DNA of 64,000 nt from Sphingomonas sp. S-NIH.Pt15_0812 (GCF_003951315.1 NZ_QLJH01000004.1:124001-188000); one strand, 5' to 3'; shown: positions 17,478 to 27,062, counted from the first letter of the stretch. The notes: generated from the sequence alone by a model not told the origin. Program-made: numbers and translations.

Positions 17478-19150
17478 TGGCCGTCCGTCCGGATCATGTC
17501 GCGCACCGCCAGCGCCGCGCGCGCCGGATTGTCGCGGGTGAAGCCGCGCACCGCGCTGATCCGCTCGTCATAGCCGCGTGCCGTCTCCAGCTGGTCGAGG
17601 CTGACCGGCGGGCTGACCGCGATACCGTCCGCGCCGACGCCCGCCCCGCCCGTGCCGAGCGCCGGGGCGCTGCCGGGGACGGGTGCCTCGGCCTCCTCCT
17701 TCTTCTTCATCAGCGCCTTGGCCAGCGGCCGGACGCCGAGCAGCAGCACGAGCAGCGCGATGATGATCGCGGTGCCGTTGCGCGCCAGCACCGGCAGCCA
17801 GGCATTGTCGTACCATTTGCTGGTGTCGACGGCGTCGCTGGCGCCAGCGAACTTGCGGCTGATGACGGTCACCTGATCCTGGCGATTGGCGTCGAAGCCG
17901 ACCGCGCTCTTCACCAGGTCGGTGATTTGGTTGATCTCCATCGCCGTGCGCTTGCCGGTCGCCGGATCGCGCAGCAACACCGCGACCGACAGCCGCTTGA
18001 TCGAGCCCGGCGCGCCGCGGGTGACCGAGACCTCGCGGCCCAGGTCATAGGCGCGCTGGTAGCTGTCCGATTGCTTCGCCGGATCGGGCGGCGCGGCGCC
18101 CGCCTGGGGCTGGGGCGAGCCGGACGCGCCGACCGCCGGGGTCGGCACCTGCAGGGTGGAGGCGGGCGGCGGCGTGTTGGACAGCGCGCCGGGGATGCCG
18201 CCGGGGGCTGCGCCACCGCCCTGGTTGCCGGTCCACTGCCCCGTCTCCGCGCGCAGCGCGCCCTGTTTCTCGTAGCTCTCGCGCGTCGCCTGGGTCTCGT
18301 CCAGATTGACGTCGGCCTGTACCTCGGCGGAGAAATTGCCCGCGCCGAGCAGCGGGGTCAGCAACTGGGTGAGCTGCTGGCGCACCTTGTCCTCGACCCG
18401 GTTCTGCACGTCCAGCCGCTCGTCGCCCGCCTTGCCCAGCCCGTCGCGGCCGCCCGGCCGGGTCAGCAGCGCGCCCGCCTGGTCGACGATCGTCACCGCA
18501 TCGGGCTTCATCCCCGGCACCGACGAGGCGACCAGGTTGACGATCGAGCTGACCTGCGCGTCGCTCAGCGAACGGCCGGCATTGAGCTTCACCACCACCG
18601 AGGCGGAGGGTTCGGCATGGTCGCGCACGAACACCGTCGCCTCCGGCATGGCCAGGTGCACGCGCGCCTCGGCGACCGAGTCGATCTCCTGGATCGAACG
18701 CGCCAGTTCGCTCTCGCGCGCCTGGCGCAGCCGCTCGCCCTCCACCGCGCGGCTGACGCCCATCGGCAACTGGTCGAGGATCGCATAGCCGCCGGGCGCC
18801 GCCTTGGGCAGGTTCTGGCTGGCGAGCAGCATCCGCGCGCGGCTGTACTGGTCCTCGTCCACCGTCACCGCGCCGGTCGCGTCGTCGACATGCGCGCCGA
18901 TATCCGCCTGTTGCAGCGAGGCCATGACCGCCGCCTTGTCGGCATCGGCCAGATTGGCGAACAGCGTCTTCTGCGGCGGCGTCGACAGCGACGCATAGGC
19001 CAGGCCGGCGGCGCCGATCAGGCCGACCAGCATCGCCATCGGCGCGGACCGGCGCACCGCCGGCTGGGCCATGACGCCCCGGATCTGGCGCAGCGGGTTG
19101 GCGAAACGCTCCGGCACGGCGGGCGCGGTGGTGGTGAGGGCATTGCTCAT
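17474..19150 (-). CDS. fliF: flagellar MS-ring protein FliF
   Basis: A 558-aa protein with two membrane spans (about residues 38-58 and 455-475) bracketing a large periplasmic part with the YscJ/FliF ring-building motifs (GGYAILDQLPMGVSRAVEGE). A Pro/Gly/Gln-rich insertion (about 290-350) sits before the second span, and the C-terminus binds FliG. FliF forms the MS ring on which the motor and export gate assemble. It starts with ATG four bases after fliE. Confidence 0.98.
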   Translation of the reverse strand: MSNALTTTAPAVPERFANPLRQIRGVMAQPAVRRSAPMAMLVGLIGAAGLAYASLSTPPQKTLFANLADADKAAVMASLQQADIGAHVDDATGAVTVDEDQYSRARMLLASQNLPKAAPGGYAILDQLPMGVSRAVEGERLRQARESELARSIQEIDSVAEARVHLAMPEATVFVRDHAEPSASVVVKLNAGRSLSDAQVSSIVNLVASSVPGMKPDAVTIVDQAGALLTRPGGRDGLGKAGDERLDVQNRVEDKVRQQLTQLLTPLLGAGNFSAEVQADVNLDETQATRESYEKQGALRAETGQWTGNQGGGAAPGGIPGALSNTPPPASTLQVPTPAVGASGSPQPQAGAAPPDPAKQSDSYQRAYDLGREVSVTRGAPGSIKRLSVAVLLRDPATGKRTAMEINQITDLVKSAVGFDANRQDQVTVISRKFAGASDAVDTSKWYDNAWLPVLARNGTAIIIALLVLLLGVRPLAKALMKKKEEAEAPVPGSAPALGTGGAGVGADGIAVSPPVSLDQLETARGYDERISAVRGFTRDNPARAALAVRDMIRTDGQ

Positions 19151-19154
19151 CGGA

Positions 19155-19523
19155 TCAGACCGGCATGCTCATGATGTCCTTGTAGGCGGACAGGATCTTG
19201 TTGCGGACCTGAAGCGTCGCCTCGAACCCGACCGAGGCGGTCTGGCGCGCCAGCATCACCTTGGCGATGTCGACCGTCTCGCCGCGCTCATAGGCTTCGG
19301 AAAGCTTGGTGGCCTGGTTCTGGCCGTCATTGACGCTCTTCAGCGCGGTGTCGAACGTGTCGGCGAAGCTGCCGACCCCGCCGGCCGGATTGGTCGCGAC
19401 GGGCGCGCTGCCTTGCGTCGAGGCCGCCTTGGCCAGCGCCTGGTTGCGCTCCAGGATCTGCGCGCGCAGCGCCAGGACGCGGTCGATCCCGTTCGCGCCG
19501 CCGATGCCCCCGACGCCGCTCAC
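19155..19523 (-). CDS. fliE: flagellar hook-basal body protein FliE
   Basis: A 122-aa secreted adaptor between MS ring and rod. The conserved C-terminal half reads VMLARQTASVGFEATLQVRN followed by KILSAYKDIMSMPV, a classic FliE ending. The N-terminal about 50 residues are variable. The GTG start overlaps the stop of the upstream sigma-54 activator (GTGA), which ties the regulator and structural genes into one transcript. Confidence 0.95.
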   Translation of the reverse strand: MSGVGGIGGANGIDRVLALRAQILERNQALAKAASTQGSAPVATNPAGGVGSFADTFDTALKSVNDGQNQATKLSEAYERGETVDIAKVMLARQTASVGFEATLQVRNKILSAYKDIMSMPV

Positions 19524-20842
19524 GATGCCACCGCCTGGGCCACCGCCCGGGAGAGATCCTCACCCTGCTCGCGCGCCTTGGCGAGGCGGTAGCGCAAGGT
19601 GCGCTCCGAAATACCCAGCCGCCGCGCGGTCTCGATCCGGCTGCCGCCGCATGCCGCCAGCGTCTCGCGGATCGCCTGGAATTCGCTCATCTGCACGACA
19701 TTCCCCAAGGTCGCGGGGCCCGGGGTCGCGGGCGCGGCCGGGACGACGCCACCGATCGGCACCACGTTGGTCGCCGCCGCGCTCGGCGTGAAGCGCATCG
19801 TGATCGGCCGGTCGAAGACGATGTGCGCCGCCTCGATCGTGTCGCCGCCGGCGAACAGCAGCGCGCGCTGCACGACATTCTCCAGCTCGCGGACATTGCC
19901 CGGCCAGTCGTGGCGCATCAGCAGCTCGACCGCCTCGACGGTCGGCCAGGGCACGACCGCGCGCGCGCCGGCATGACGAAGCACCATCGTCGCGACCAGC
20001 GCCGGAATATCCTGCGGCCGGTCGGCGAGCGCGCGCGTGGTCAACGGGAAGACGGCGAGACGATAGTAGAGATCGGCGCGGAACCGGCCGGCCGCCACCT
20101 CGGCCTGCAGGTCGCGATTGGCGCAGGCGACGACGCGCACGTCGATCGGCTGCGGCACGCTGGCGCCGATCGGCACCACCTCCCGCTCCTGCAGCACGCG
20201 CAGCAGCTTGGCCTGGAGCGACAGCGGCATCTCGGCGATCTCGTCGAGCAGGATGGTGCCGCCCTCCGCCGCGCGGAAAAAGCCCTCGCCACCCGACGAT
20301 GCGCCGGTGAACGCGCCCTTCTGGTGGCCGAACAGCAGCGCCTCCAGCATCGATTCGGGCAATGCGGCGCAGTTGATCGCGATGAACGGCTTGGCGGCGC
20401 GGGCGGAGGCGGCGTGGATGGCGCGCGCCAGCACTTCCTTGCCGGTGCCGGTCGGACCGTTGATCAGCACGGTGATGTCGGCCTGCGCCACCCGCTCGGC
20501 CAGCGCGAACAGCGCCAGCGTTTCGGGATCGGCGGCGGTCGGCATGTCGGGACCGCCGGCCAGCGCACGGACGAAGCCGTGACCGACCGCCGTGTCGGCC
20601 GGTCCGTAGGAGATGCGGTGCGGCGCCCCGTCGCGCCCCGGTACGATTCGCCGCCCCTGGTCGCCGACGATCAGCGTGCGGGCCGGGACCGGTGCGGGTT
20701 CGCCCTCGGCGACCAGGAACAGGTCGCGCGGGCCGGGCTGGCCCACTTCGAAACTGCCGATGCCGAGCCCTTGGGCGCGCAGCGACGAGACCAGCGCGTA
20801 GCGCTGGTTCGCGATGGCCGCCGATGGAAAGATTGATCGCAT
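19520..20842 (-). CDS. sigma-54-dependent flagellar activator (FlbD/FleQ-like)
   Basis: A 440-aa bacterial enhancer-binding protein. Residues 1-100 resemble a receiver-like domain but show no clear phosphoacceptor Asp. The AAA+ domain has Walker A GPTGTGKE (129-136), the sigma-54 contact loop GAFTGA (176-181) and Walker [14 protein letters not shown]-terminal Fis-type helix-turn-helix ([19 protein letters not shown]) binds enhancers. As first gene of the fli polycistron and divergent from flagellin, it most likely drives sigma-54-dependent flagellar genes. The ATG at 20842 was chosen because upstream in-frame codons run through the promoter region. Whether the closest relative is FlbD or FleQ I cannot tell. 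Confidence 0.88.
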   Translation of the reverse strand: MRSIFPSAAIANQRYALVSSLRAQGLGIGSFEVGQPGPRDLFLVAEGEPAPVPARTLIVGDQGRRIVPGRDGAPHRISYGPADTAVGHGFVRALAGGPDMPTAADPETLALFALAERVAQADITVLINGPTGTGKEVLARAIHAASARAAKPFIAINCAALPESMLEALLFGHQKGAFTGASSGGEGFFRAAEGGTILLDEIAEMPLSLQAKLLRVLQEREVVPIGASVPQPIDVRVVACANRDLQAEVAAGRFRADLYYRLAVFPLTTRALADRPQDIPALVATMVLRHAGARAVVPWPTVEAVELLMRHDWPGNVRELENVVQRALLFAGGDTIEAAHIVFDRPITMRFTPSAAATNVVPIGGVVPAAPATPGPATLGNVVQMSEFQAIRETLAACGGSRIETARRLGISERTLRYRLAKAREQGEDLSRAVAQAVAS

Positions 20843-20863
20843 GTATGCCCCCAATTGCTCGTG

Positions 20864-20878
20864 CGGCAAGTTTTGCCG
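20864..20878. promoter_or_regulatory. inverted repeat CGGCAA-N3-TTGCCG upstream of the flagellar activator
   Basis: A perfect 6-bp inverted repeat with a 3-nt spacer, 22 nt upstream of the activator's ATG and in the shared flagellin intergenic region. FlbD-type proteins bind short enhancer (ftr) sites near their targets. This could be such a site, or an autoregulatory operator. Confidence 0.4.
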
Positions 20879-20884
20879 GATTTG

Positions 20885-20901
20885 GGTAAACACACTCTTA
20901 A
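20885..20901 (-). promoter_or_regulatory. CtrA-like box TTAA-N7-TTTACC, copy 1
   Basis: On the minus strand this reads TTAAgagtgtgTTTACC, one base off the alphaproteobacterial CtrA consensus TTAA-N7-TTAACC. It ends 43 nt upstream of the flagellar activator's start codon. Near-identical boxes occur at the same distance before two other genes (28431-28447 and 57743-57759). Confidence 0.5.
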
Positions 20902-21133
20902 ACCCCCATAATGAGGGCAGTTTTCTACCGCGCCCGTGTGCACGTAGAGGGAAATACCCCGTGTCGGTGCGCGCGACCCTATCTTTTGGCGATCGGGACC
21001 GGTCGAATCCGGCGCGAATCGGAGCCCGTGATTTTTTCCGCTTAAGCCCCGCCCCGCCCGGCCGTTCCTTGCTGCGACGGCTCGGCCCTCCGCTCTGGGG
21101 GCGGCGGGGAAGCCGTGCAGACGGAGACACATC

Positions 21134-21964
21134 ATGACCGTAATCGCCACCAACACCGCCGCGCTGCGCGCTGCCAATGCCTCGATGAGCGCGTCGACCT
21201 CACTGTCGACCTCGATGGAGCGCCTGTCGACCGGCAAGCGAATTAACTCCGCCAAGGACGACGCCGCCGGCCTCGCCATCTCTCAGACCATGACCTCGTC
21301 GATCCGCGGCATGAGCCAGGCGATCCGCAACGCCAATGACGGCATCAGCTACGCCCAGACGGCGGAAGGCGCGCTGGGCGAAGTCACCAACATGCTGCAG
21401 CGCGTCCGCGAACTGTCGGTCCAGTCGGCCTCGGGCACCTATACGGACGGTGACCGCACCAACCTGAACGCCGAGGTTTCGCAGCTCAAGGACCAGATCA
21501 CCAACGTGCTGGCGACGACCGAGTTCAACGGCAAGCGCGTCTTCAACAGCAATGCCACCGGCGGCACCTACACCGCCGCAGCCGGCACCACCAAGATCCA
21601 GGTCGGCGCGCAGAATGGCGACACGGTCGAGCTGGCCTTCACCGCGCTGTCCGACCTCGCCTCGGCCGACGTGACCACCGACGCCAACGCCAACACGACG
21701 CTCGGCACGGTCGACACGATGCTGAAGGACGTCGCCACCACCCGCGCGACGCTGGGTGCGGCGCAGAACCGCCTCGCCTCGGTGGTCAACAACCTGACCA
21801 GCAACGTCACCAACCTGTCCGACGCGCGCAGCCGCATCGAGGACACCGACTTCTCGGCGGAAACGACCGCGCTCGCCAAGGCGCAGATCCTCAGCCAGGC
21901 CTCGACCGCGATGCTCGCCCAGGCGAACCAGTCGCAGCAGTCGGTGCTGAAGCTGCTCCAGTAA
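21134..21964 (+). CDS. fliC: flagellin
   Basis: A 276-aa flagellin with intact N- and C-terminal D0/D1 helices and only a short D2-like middle (about residues 140-175). The N-terminus begins [16 protein letters not shown], the D1 segment [15 protein letters not shown] is seen near residue 90, and the C-terminus ends in the typical [15 protein letters not shown] ribosome site precedes the ATG by 9 nt. It is transcribed away from the fli operon and is followed by a GC-rich hairpin. It is the only filament gene here; FliS and FliD are at the far end of the opposite operon. Confidence 0.97.
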   Translation: MTVIATNTAALRAANASMSASTSLSTSMERLSTGKRINSAKDDAAGLAISQTMTSSIRGMSQAIRNANDGISYAQTAEGALGEVTNMLQRVRELSVQSASGTYTDGDRTNLNAEVSQLKDQITNVLATTEFNGKRVFNSNATGGTYTAAAGTTKIQVGAQNGDTVELAFTALSDLASADVTTDANANTTLGTVDTMLKDVATTRATLGAAQNRLASVVNNLTSNVTNLSDARSRIEDTDFSAETTALAKAQILSQASTAMLAQANQSQQSVLKLLQ

Positions 21965-22051
21965 TCCGGGCTTCGGCGCCGGCCCCGGCCCCCGATCGCG
22001 GGTGCCGGCTTCGAGACGGGCGGCCCTTCCCTCCTGAAGGGTCGCCTCACC

Positions 22052-22079
22052 GGCCCCGGTGGTTCACGCCGCCGGGGCC
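22052..22079 (+). terminator. GC-rich hairpin downstream of flagellin
   Basis: GGCCCCGG (22052-22059) pairs with CCGGGGCC (22072-22079) around a 12-nt loop. A smaller CCCTTC/GAAGGG hairpin precedes it (22024-22041). There is no clear U-run, so this is a terminator-like stem rather than a textbook intrinsic terminator. The 439-nt gap to the GDH gene otherwise holds only this and the REP-like element at 22176. Confidence 0.55.
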
Positions 22080-22175
22080 TTCGGCTGTCTGGAGCAGGGT
22101 GGCGGAGCCACTGGCTCCAAAACGCACCCTATCCTCCCGGCGCAGGCGGAACCTTCGCAAAGCTCGGGCAGGCTC

Positions 22176-22308
22176 GTGCTCCTGCAAACGCAGGAGCCCA
22201 GGGCCAGGCTAACCTACGCCTTATGGGCCCGTCCGTCACCCCGGCTACCACTAGCCGCATTGGCCAGGCTAACCTACGCCTTATGGGCCCCTGCGTCCGC
22301 AGGAGCAT
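22176..22308. repeat. REP-like element, copy 3, with an internal 29-nt direct repeat
   Basis: The left hairpin (CTCCTGCAAACGCAGGAG) and CCCAGGG match the other two copies, and the right arm survives as CCTGCGTCCGCAGG. The centre differs: a 29-nt sequence beginning GGCCAGGCTAACCTACGCC occurs at 22202-22230 and again at 22262-22290, exactly 60 nt apart. It lies between convergent flagellin and GDH genes. Confidence 0.75.
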
Positions 22309-22403
22309 GGTAGCGACTCGGCATCGCTGCGGGGTGGAGGCCAGGGACAGGAGCGATCCCTCCCGCAGCGGTGCCGGGGAGGGAGCCGCAGCCATCGCGC
22401 GAC

Positions 22404-25400
22404 CTATCGCCCGAGCAGCACGCGCGCCTGACCCGCCACCTGCGCCAGCATCGCGGCGCTCGGCTGCGCGGCATGGCGGGCGCGGTCGACCACGGCGCGG
22501 AACTGGCCCACGCGCGCGGCATTGTCGGCCAGCCACTGCGCCACCAGCGCCTCCGGCGCGGCGTCCGTCCCGACCCGGCGCTGGAGGAAGTCGAGCCGCA
22601 ACTGCTCGAATTCGCGCACCAGTCCGGCGACCAGCAGCCGCTCCCAGGGATCGCCCGGCGACAGGCGCGTCGCCTGCCCCTGCGCCCAGTCGAGACCCAA
22701 TGCCTGGCCCAGCGCGGTATAAGCACGGGTTAGGTCCGCCTCGTCCACGCTCAGCTCGACGCCCAGCGCCGCGAGACCGACCGCGCCGTCCAGGTCGAAC
22801 AGCCCGGCGACCCGCGCCGCCAGATGGTCGGGCGCGCCCTTGTCTCGGAGCTGGCCGGCGATCCGGTCGCTCGCCGCCCGCGCCTCGTCGAGCAGCAGCG
22901 TGTCGGTGGTCGCCGCCAGCTTGCCGATGCCCGGCCCCAGCCGCTCGATCGCCGCACCCGGCATCGTTCCCGCCGGCACCGCACGGAGCAGGTCGGCGAC
23001 ATGGCTGCGCACCGCACGCGCCGTCTCGTCGAACAAGGCGATCCGCGCCGGCTCGCTCATCGGCTCGGTCTCGATCGCCTGCCACAGGGCGGGCAGGTCG
23101 AACAGATGCTCGGCCGCCACCGTCATCGCGGCGATATCGGCCATGCCGACGCCCTCCTCCTCGGCCAGTTCGACCGGGGGCAGGATGCCCAGCCGGTTGA
23201 CGATCCGGTTGGCGAGCTTGGTCGCGACGATCTGGCGACGCAGGCGATGCTGGTCGATGGCGTCGGCGAACCGCGCGCGCATCGCCGCCGGGAAGGCCGC
23301 ATGCAAGTCGGGCCGCAGCACGGGATCGAGCCCCAGATCGGTCGCCTCGATCGCATCCTGCAGCGCGAGCTTGGCGGTCGCCAGCAGCACGGCGAGCTCG
23401 GGCCGGGTCAACCCCTGCCCGTCCTGTCCGCGCCGCAGCAGGTCGTCATTGCCCGCGAGCCCCTCGACCCGGCGGTCGAGGCGGCCGGCCGCCTCGAACA
23501 GTTCGATCGCGCGGACATAGCTGGGCATCGCCGCCGCGCCGTCCTGTTCGGCGATCGACAGCGCCAGCGTCTGGAGCCGGTTATCCTCCAGCACCAGATG
23601 CGCGACATCGTCGGTCATCGAGGCGAGCAGCGTGTTGCGGTCGCCCTCGGCCAGCCGGCCCTCGTTCATCTCGCGGTTGAGCGCGATCTTGATGTTCACC
23701 TCATTGTCCGAGCAATCCACGCCGGCGGAATTGTCGATGAAATCGGTGTTGATCCGCCCGCCCCGCTCGGCGAACGCGATCCGCGCCGCCTGGGTGACGC
23801 CCAGATTGGCGCCCTCGCCGATCGCGGTGACGCGCAGCGCCTCCGCATCGACGCGCAGCCGGTCGTTGGCGGGATCGCCGACCCCGGCATTATTCTCGGA
23901 CGCCGCCTTCACATAGGTGCCGATGCCGCCGAACCAGAGCAGGTCGGCCGGCGCCTTCAGGATGGCGGAGATCAGCGCCGCCGGCTCCAGCAGCGTGTCG
24001 GTGATGCCGAGCAGCGCCTGCACCTCGGGCGTGATCGGGATCGTCTTGGCCGCCCGGCTGTGGATGCCGCCCCCCGCCGAGATCGGCGCGGCATAATCGG
24101 CCCAGGACGACCGCGGCAGCGCGAACATCCGCGCGCGCTCTTCATAGGACACCGCCGGGTCGGGATCGGGGTCGAGGAAGATGTGGCGATGGTCGAACGC
24201 TGCGACCAGCTTGATCGACCGGCTGAGCAACATGCCGTTGCCGAACACGTCGCCCGACATGTCGCCGCAGCCGACCACGGTGATCGCGTCGCGCTGCACG
24301 TCCACCCCGCGCTCGGCGAAGTGGCGCTGGACCGAAACCCAGGCCCCCTTGGCGGTGATGCCCATCGCCTTGTGGTCATATCCCTGGCTGCCGCCGCTGG
24401 CGAAGGCGTCGCCCAGCCAGAAGCCGCGTTCCAGCGCGATCGCGTTCGCCACGTCGGAGAAGGTCGCCGTGCCCTTGTCGGCGGCGACGACGAAATAGGG
24501 ATCGTCGCCGTCCAGCACCGTCACGCCCTCCGGATGCACGACCCGGCCGTCGACGATATTGTCGGTGATCGACAGTAGCGAGCGGATGAAGACGCGGTAG
24601 CTCTCCGTCCCCTCGGCCAGCCAGGCGTCGCGATCGACAGAGGGCGAGGGCAGTTGCTTGGGATAGAAGCCGCCCTTGGCCCCGGTCGGCACGATCACCG
24701 CGTTCTTGACTCGCTGCGCCTTCATCAGGCCGAGGATCTCGGTACGGAAATCGTCGCGCCGGTCGGACCAGCGCAGGCCGCCGCGCGCGACGGGCCCGGC
24801 GCGCAGGTGGATGCCCTCGACGCGCGGGCTGTACACCCACACCTCGCGCCATGGCAGCGGCGCCGGCAGGCCCGGGATCTGTGCGCTGTCGAGCTTGAAG
24901 GCCAGCGCCTCCGCCGATGCGGGCGCGAAGGCATTGGTGCGCAGGCAGGCGCGGATCAGGCTGGCATAGGCGCGCAGGATGCGGTCGTCGTCGATCGCCG
25001 ACACGGCGTCCAGCCCGGCGGCGATCGCCTGGTTCTCCGCCTCGACCTGGCCGTGATTGGCGGGATCGTGCGCGGCGGCGAAGCGGGCGACCAACGCATG
25101 GGTGACGGCGGGCGCACGGCGCAGCGCATCGACCACCGTGGTCAGGCCGTAGGGCAGGCCCGCCTGGCGCAGATAGCGGAACCAGGCGCGCAGCAGCACC
25201 ACGTCGCGCGGGGCCAGCCCGACCTCGACCAGCAGCCGGTTGAACGCGTCATTCTCCGCCGCGCCCTGCAGCACGGCGGCGATCGCCCCCTCCAGCACCG
25301 CCGGGTCGGCGATCGCGCCGAAGCTCGACACCACGAAGTCATGGACGAAGGCGTCGCCCGCCTCGCGCAGCCGGGTCGGCAGTTCGCCGATCACGCGGAA

Positions 25401-27011
25401 GCCGAAATTCTCCAGCACCGGCACCGCGTCCGACAGCGCCAGCGCGCCGCCGGTCTTGTAGATCTTGAGCTGGCGATCCTCGCCAGGCCGCGCATCCTCC
25501 GCCTGGGGTATCAGGCGGACGCCGCGGTCTTCGGCGCTTTCCAGCTGGCCCAGCCGCAGCACGTCGAGCGCCGCTTCCTGCGCGCTGGTGACGTTGCGGT
25601 AATTTTGCGGGAAGGCCCCGGCCCAGCGCAGCGCCAGTCGCGCCGCGCGCGCCGGCGGCACCAGGTCGGTCAGCGCCGCCTCGACCTCGGGCACCCAGCC
25701 GCGCACCATCCGCTCGATCCGGTTGGCGAGCGGCGCGGTGTCGGGCAGCGTGCCCGATCCCTTCAGGTCGAGCATGTAGCGCATCAGCGCGACCTGCCCG
25801 TCCTCCAGCGCGATCGACCAGTTGAGCAGCCGCGCATTCGCCGCCTCCGCCAGCATGTCGCCGATCGCGACACGGCGGCCGGTGGTCACGTCGTCGCGCG
25901 GCAGCCAGACGAAGCCGAACAGATGCCGGCCGAGCGGCGAGCGGACCAGCACCAGCGCCGGGCGCGGGCGATCGGCCAGCGACATGGCGGTCAGCGCCAG
26001 ATGTTCGAGCGATTCGGCGTCGAAGCCGACCACCAGGTCGTGCGGCAGCGCGGTCAGCGCATGGGTCAGCGCCTTGCCGGTATGCCCCTTGGGATCGAAG
26101 CCGAACTTCTCCTCCAGCGCGGCGAGGCGCGCGCGCAGCAGCGGCACCTCGCGCGGCGGGCTGGCCAGCGCGGCGCTGGTCCACAGGCCCATATGGATCG
26201 ACAGGCCGACCACCGCGCCCTGTTCGCGGATCGGCATCACGATCAGGTCGATCGGCACCGAGCGGTGGACCGTGGCGTTCAGGTTCGACTTGAGCAGCAG
26301 CGGCGGCTCGCCGCCCTTGTCGAACCAGCCGAGCGCCAGGTCCTTGGACGCATCGGCCAGGATCGGGCGCGGCTGCGGATTGCGGGCGATGCCCAGGTCC
26401 TGCCCCGCACGGCCGTCGCGATACCAGCGCTGATGGCCGAGCAGCGTCAGCTTGCCGTCGAGGAACCAGCGGAGCAGCGCCGCGCCCTCGCCCGACCAGA
26501 GCGCATCGGCATCCTGCGCCATCGCCTGGCGCAAGGCCTGCCAGTCGGTGACGGCGGCGCGCACATCGGCCAGCGCGGCGGACAGGTCGTCGATCAGCTC
26601 GCGGCGGTCGCGCGCATCGGCGCGCTCCATCTCCAGATAGATCATCGATTCGGGCGCCCCGCCCTCGCCCACCGACTGCAACCGGCCCTCGCCGTCGCGG
26701 GTGACGGGGACGACGGGGTGGATGATCCGGTCGATCGCGATGTCCTGGCCGGTGATCGCGGCGGCGACCGAATCGACCAGGAAGGGCATGTCGTCATTGA
26801 CGATCGCGACCCGCATCCGCCGGCGGACATCGTCCGCGGCGATCGGCTCCAGCGCGATGGCGGCCTCACCCGGACGGCGAACCGCGGCGGTGGCGGCGAC
26901 GAAGCGCGCCGCGGCCTCGATCTCGGCCGGGCCGAAATCGCGCAGTTCCCCAGGCAAAGCGCCGACGGTCAGCCGAGCGGCGAGCGCGGCTGTGATGTGA
27001 TCCTTCTCCAT
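22404..27011 (-). CDS. NAD-specific glutamate dehydrogenase, large (180 kDa) type
   Basis: A 1535-aa protein of the bacterial NAD-GDH family, which oxidatively deaminates glutamate to 2-oxoglutarate for catabolism. The N-terminal about 700 residues carry the regulatory ACT-like segments (VAIVNDDMPFLVDSVAAAIT near residue 70). The catalytic core is in the second half, with GGLRWSDRRDDFRTEILGLM, the active-site loop TGAKGGFYPKQL and GGIGTYVKA in the NAD-binding region. The C-terminal domain is helical. Length and order match the family. It starts with MEKDHITAAL and stands alone; the nearest upstream gene on this strand is a PAS-domain gene 51 nt away. Confidence 0.97.
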   Translation of the reverse strand: MEKDHITAALAARLTVGALPGELRDFGPAEIEAAARFVAATAAVRRPGEAAIALEPIAADDVRRRMRVAIVNDDMPFLVDSVAAAITGQDIAIDRIIHPVVPVTRDGEGRLQSVGEGGAPESMIYLEMERADARDRRELIDDLSAALADVRAAVTDWQALRQAMAQDADALWSGEGAALLRWFLDGKLTLLGHQRWYRDGRAGQDLGIARNPQPRPILADASKDLALGWFDKGGEPPLLLKSNLNATVHRSVPIDLIVMPIREQGAVVGLSIHMGLWTSAALASPPREVPLLRARLAALEEKFGFDPKGHTGKALTHALTALPHDLVVGFDAESLEHLALTAMSLADRPRPALVLVRSPLGRHLFGFVWLPRDDVTTGRRVAIGDMLAEAANARLLNWSIALEDGQVALMRYMLDLKGSGTLPDTAPLANRIERMVRGWVPEVEAALTDLVPPARAARLALRWAGAFPQNYRNVTSAQEAALDVLRLGQLESAEDRGVRLIPQAEDARPGEDRQLKIYKTGGALALSDAVPVLENFGFRVIGELPTRLREAGDAFVHDFVVSSFGAIADPAVLEGAIAAVLQGAAENDAFNRLLVEVGLAPRDVVLLRAWFRYLRQAGLPYGLTTVVDALRRAPAVTHALVARFAAAHDPANHGQVEAENQAIAAGLDAVSAIDDDRILRAYASLIRACLRTNAFAPASAEALAFKLDSAQIPGLPAPLPWREVWVYSPRVEGIHLRAGPVARGGLRWSDRRDDFRTEILGLMKAQRVKNAVIVPTGAKGGFYPKQLPSPSVDRDAWLAEGTESYRVFIRSLLSITDNIVDGRVVHPEGVTVLDGDDPYFVVAADKGTATFSDVANAIALERGFWLGDAFASGGSQGYDHKAMGITAKGAWVSVQRHFAERGVDVQRDAITVVGCGDMSGDVFGNGMLLSRSIKLVAAFDHRHIFLDPDPDPAVSYEERARMFALPRSSWADYAAPISAGGGIHSRAAKTIPITPEVQALLGITDTLLEPAALISAILKAPADLLWFGGIGTYVKAASENNAGVGDPANDRLRVDAEALRVTAIGEGANLGVTQAARIAFAERGGRINTDFIDNSAGVDCSDNEVNIKIALNREMNEGRLAEGDRNTLLASMTDDVAHLVLEDNRLQTLALSIAEQDGAAAMPSYVRAIELFEAAGRLDRRVEGLAGNDDLLRRGQDGQGLTRPELAVLLATAKLALQDAIEATDLGLDPVLRPDLHAAFPAAMRARFADAIDQHRLRRQIVATKLANRIVNRLGILPPVELAEEEGVGMADIAAMTVAAEHLFDLPALWQAIETEPMSEPARIALFDETARAVRSHVADLLRAVPAGTMPGAAIERLGPGIGKLAATTDTLLLDEARAASDRIAGQLRDKGAPDHLAARVAGLFDLDGAVGLAALGVELSVDEADLTRAYTALGQALGLDWAQGQATRLSPGDPWERLLVAGLVREFEQLRLDFLQRRVGTDAAPEALVAQWLADNAARVGQFRAVVDRARHAAQPSAAMLAQVAGQARVLLGR

Positions 27012-27062
27012 GGCGGGCTCCTATGCGCCCGCGAGCGGGTCTTCTCAAGCACTGTAGGGCCG

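Noticed and set aside
14367..17573. A 1068-codon open frame opposite fliF-fliI
   Set aside because: It is Arg/His/Gln-rich without domains, lies antisense to secure fli genes, and is the expected by-product of high GC at third codon positions. Similar shadows at 24654-28508 and 52715-55816 were dropped for the same reason.
20887..20909. Sigma-28 type promoter (TAAA, then ATAA) before flagellin
   Set aside because: The spacing between the two parts is about two bases short of the consensus and the GCCG part is missing.
20843..21133. Sigma-54 -24/-12 promoter for flagellin or the fli operon
   Set aside because: Several GG...GC pairs were checked on both strands, but the spacing was 8, 9 or 11 nt, not 10, or the flanking bases did not fit.
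5246..21964. Flagellar genes as a non-flagellar type III secretion system
   Set aside because: FliC, FliD, FliS, FliG, FliM, FliN and FliK are all present, which defines a flagellum.
22202..22290. Possible two-repeat CRISPR (29-nt repeat, 31-nt spacer)
   Set aside because: The dimensions fit, but there are only two copies, they lie inside a REP-like element that occurs elsewhere without them, and there are no cas genes.
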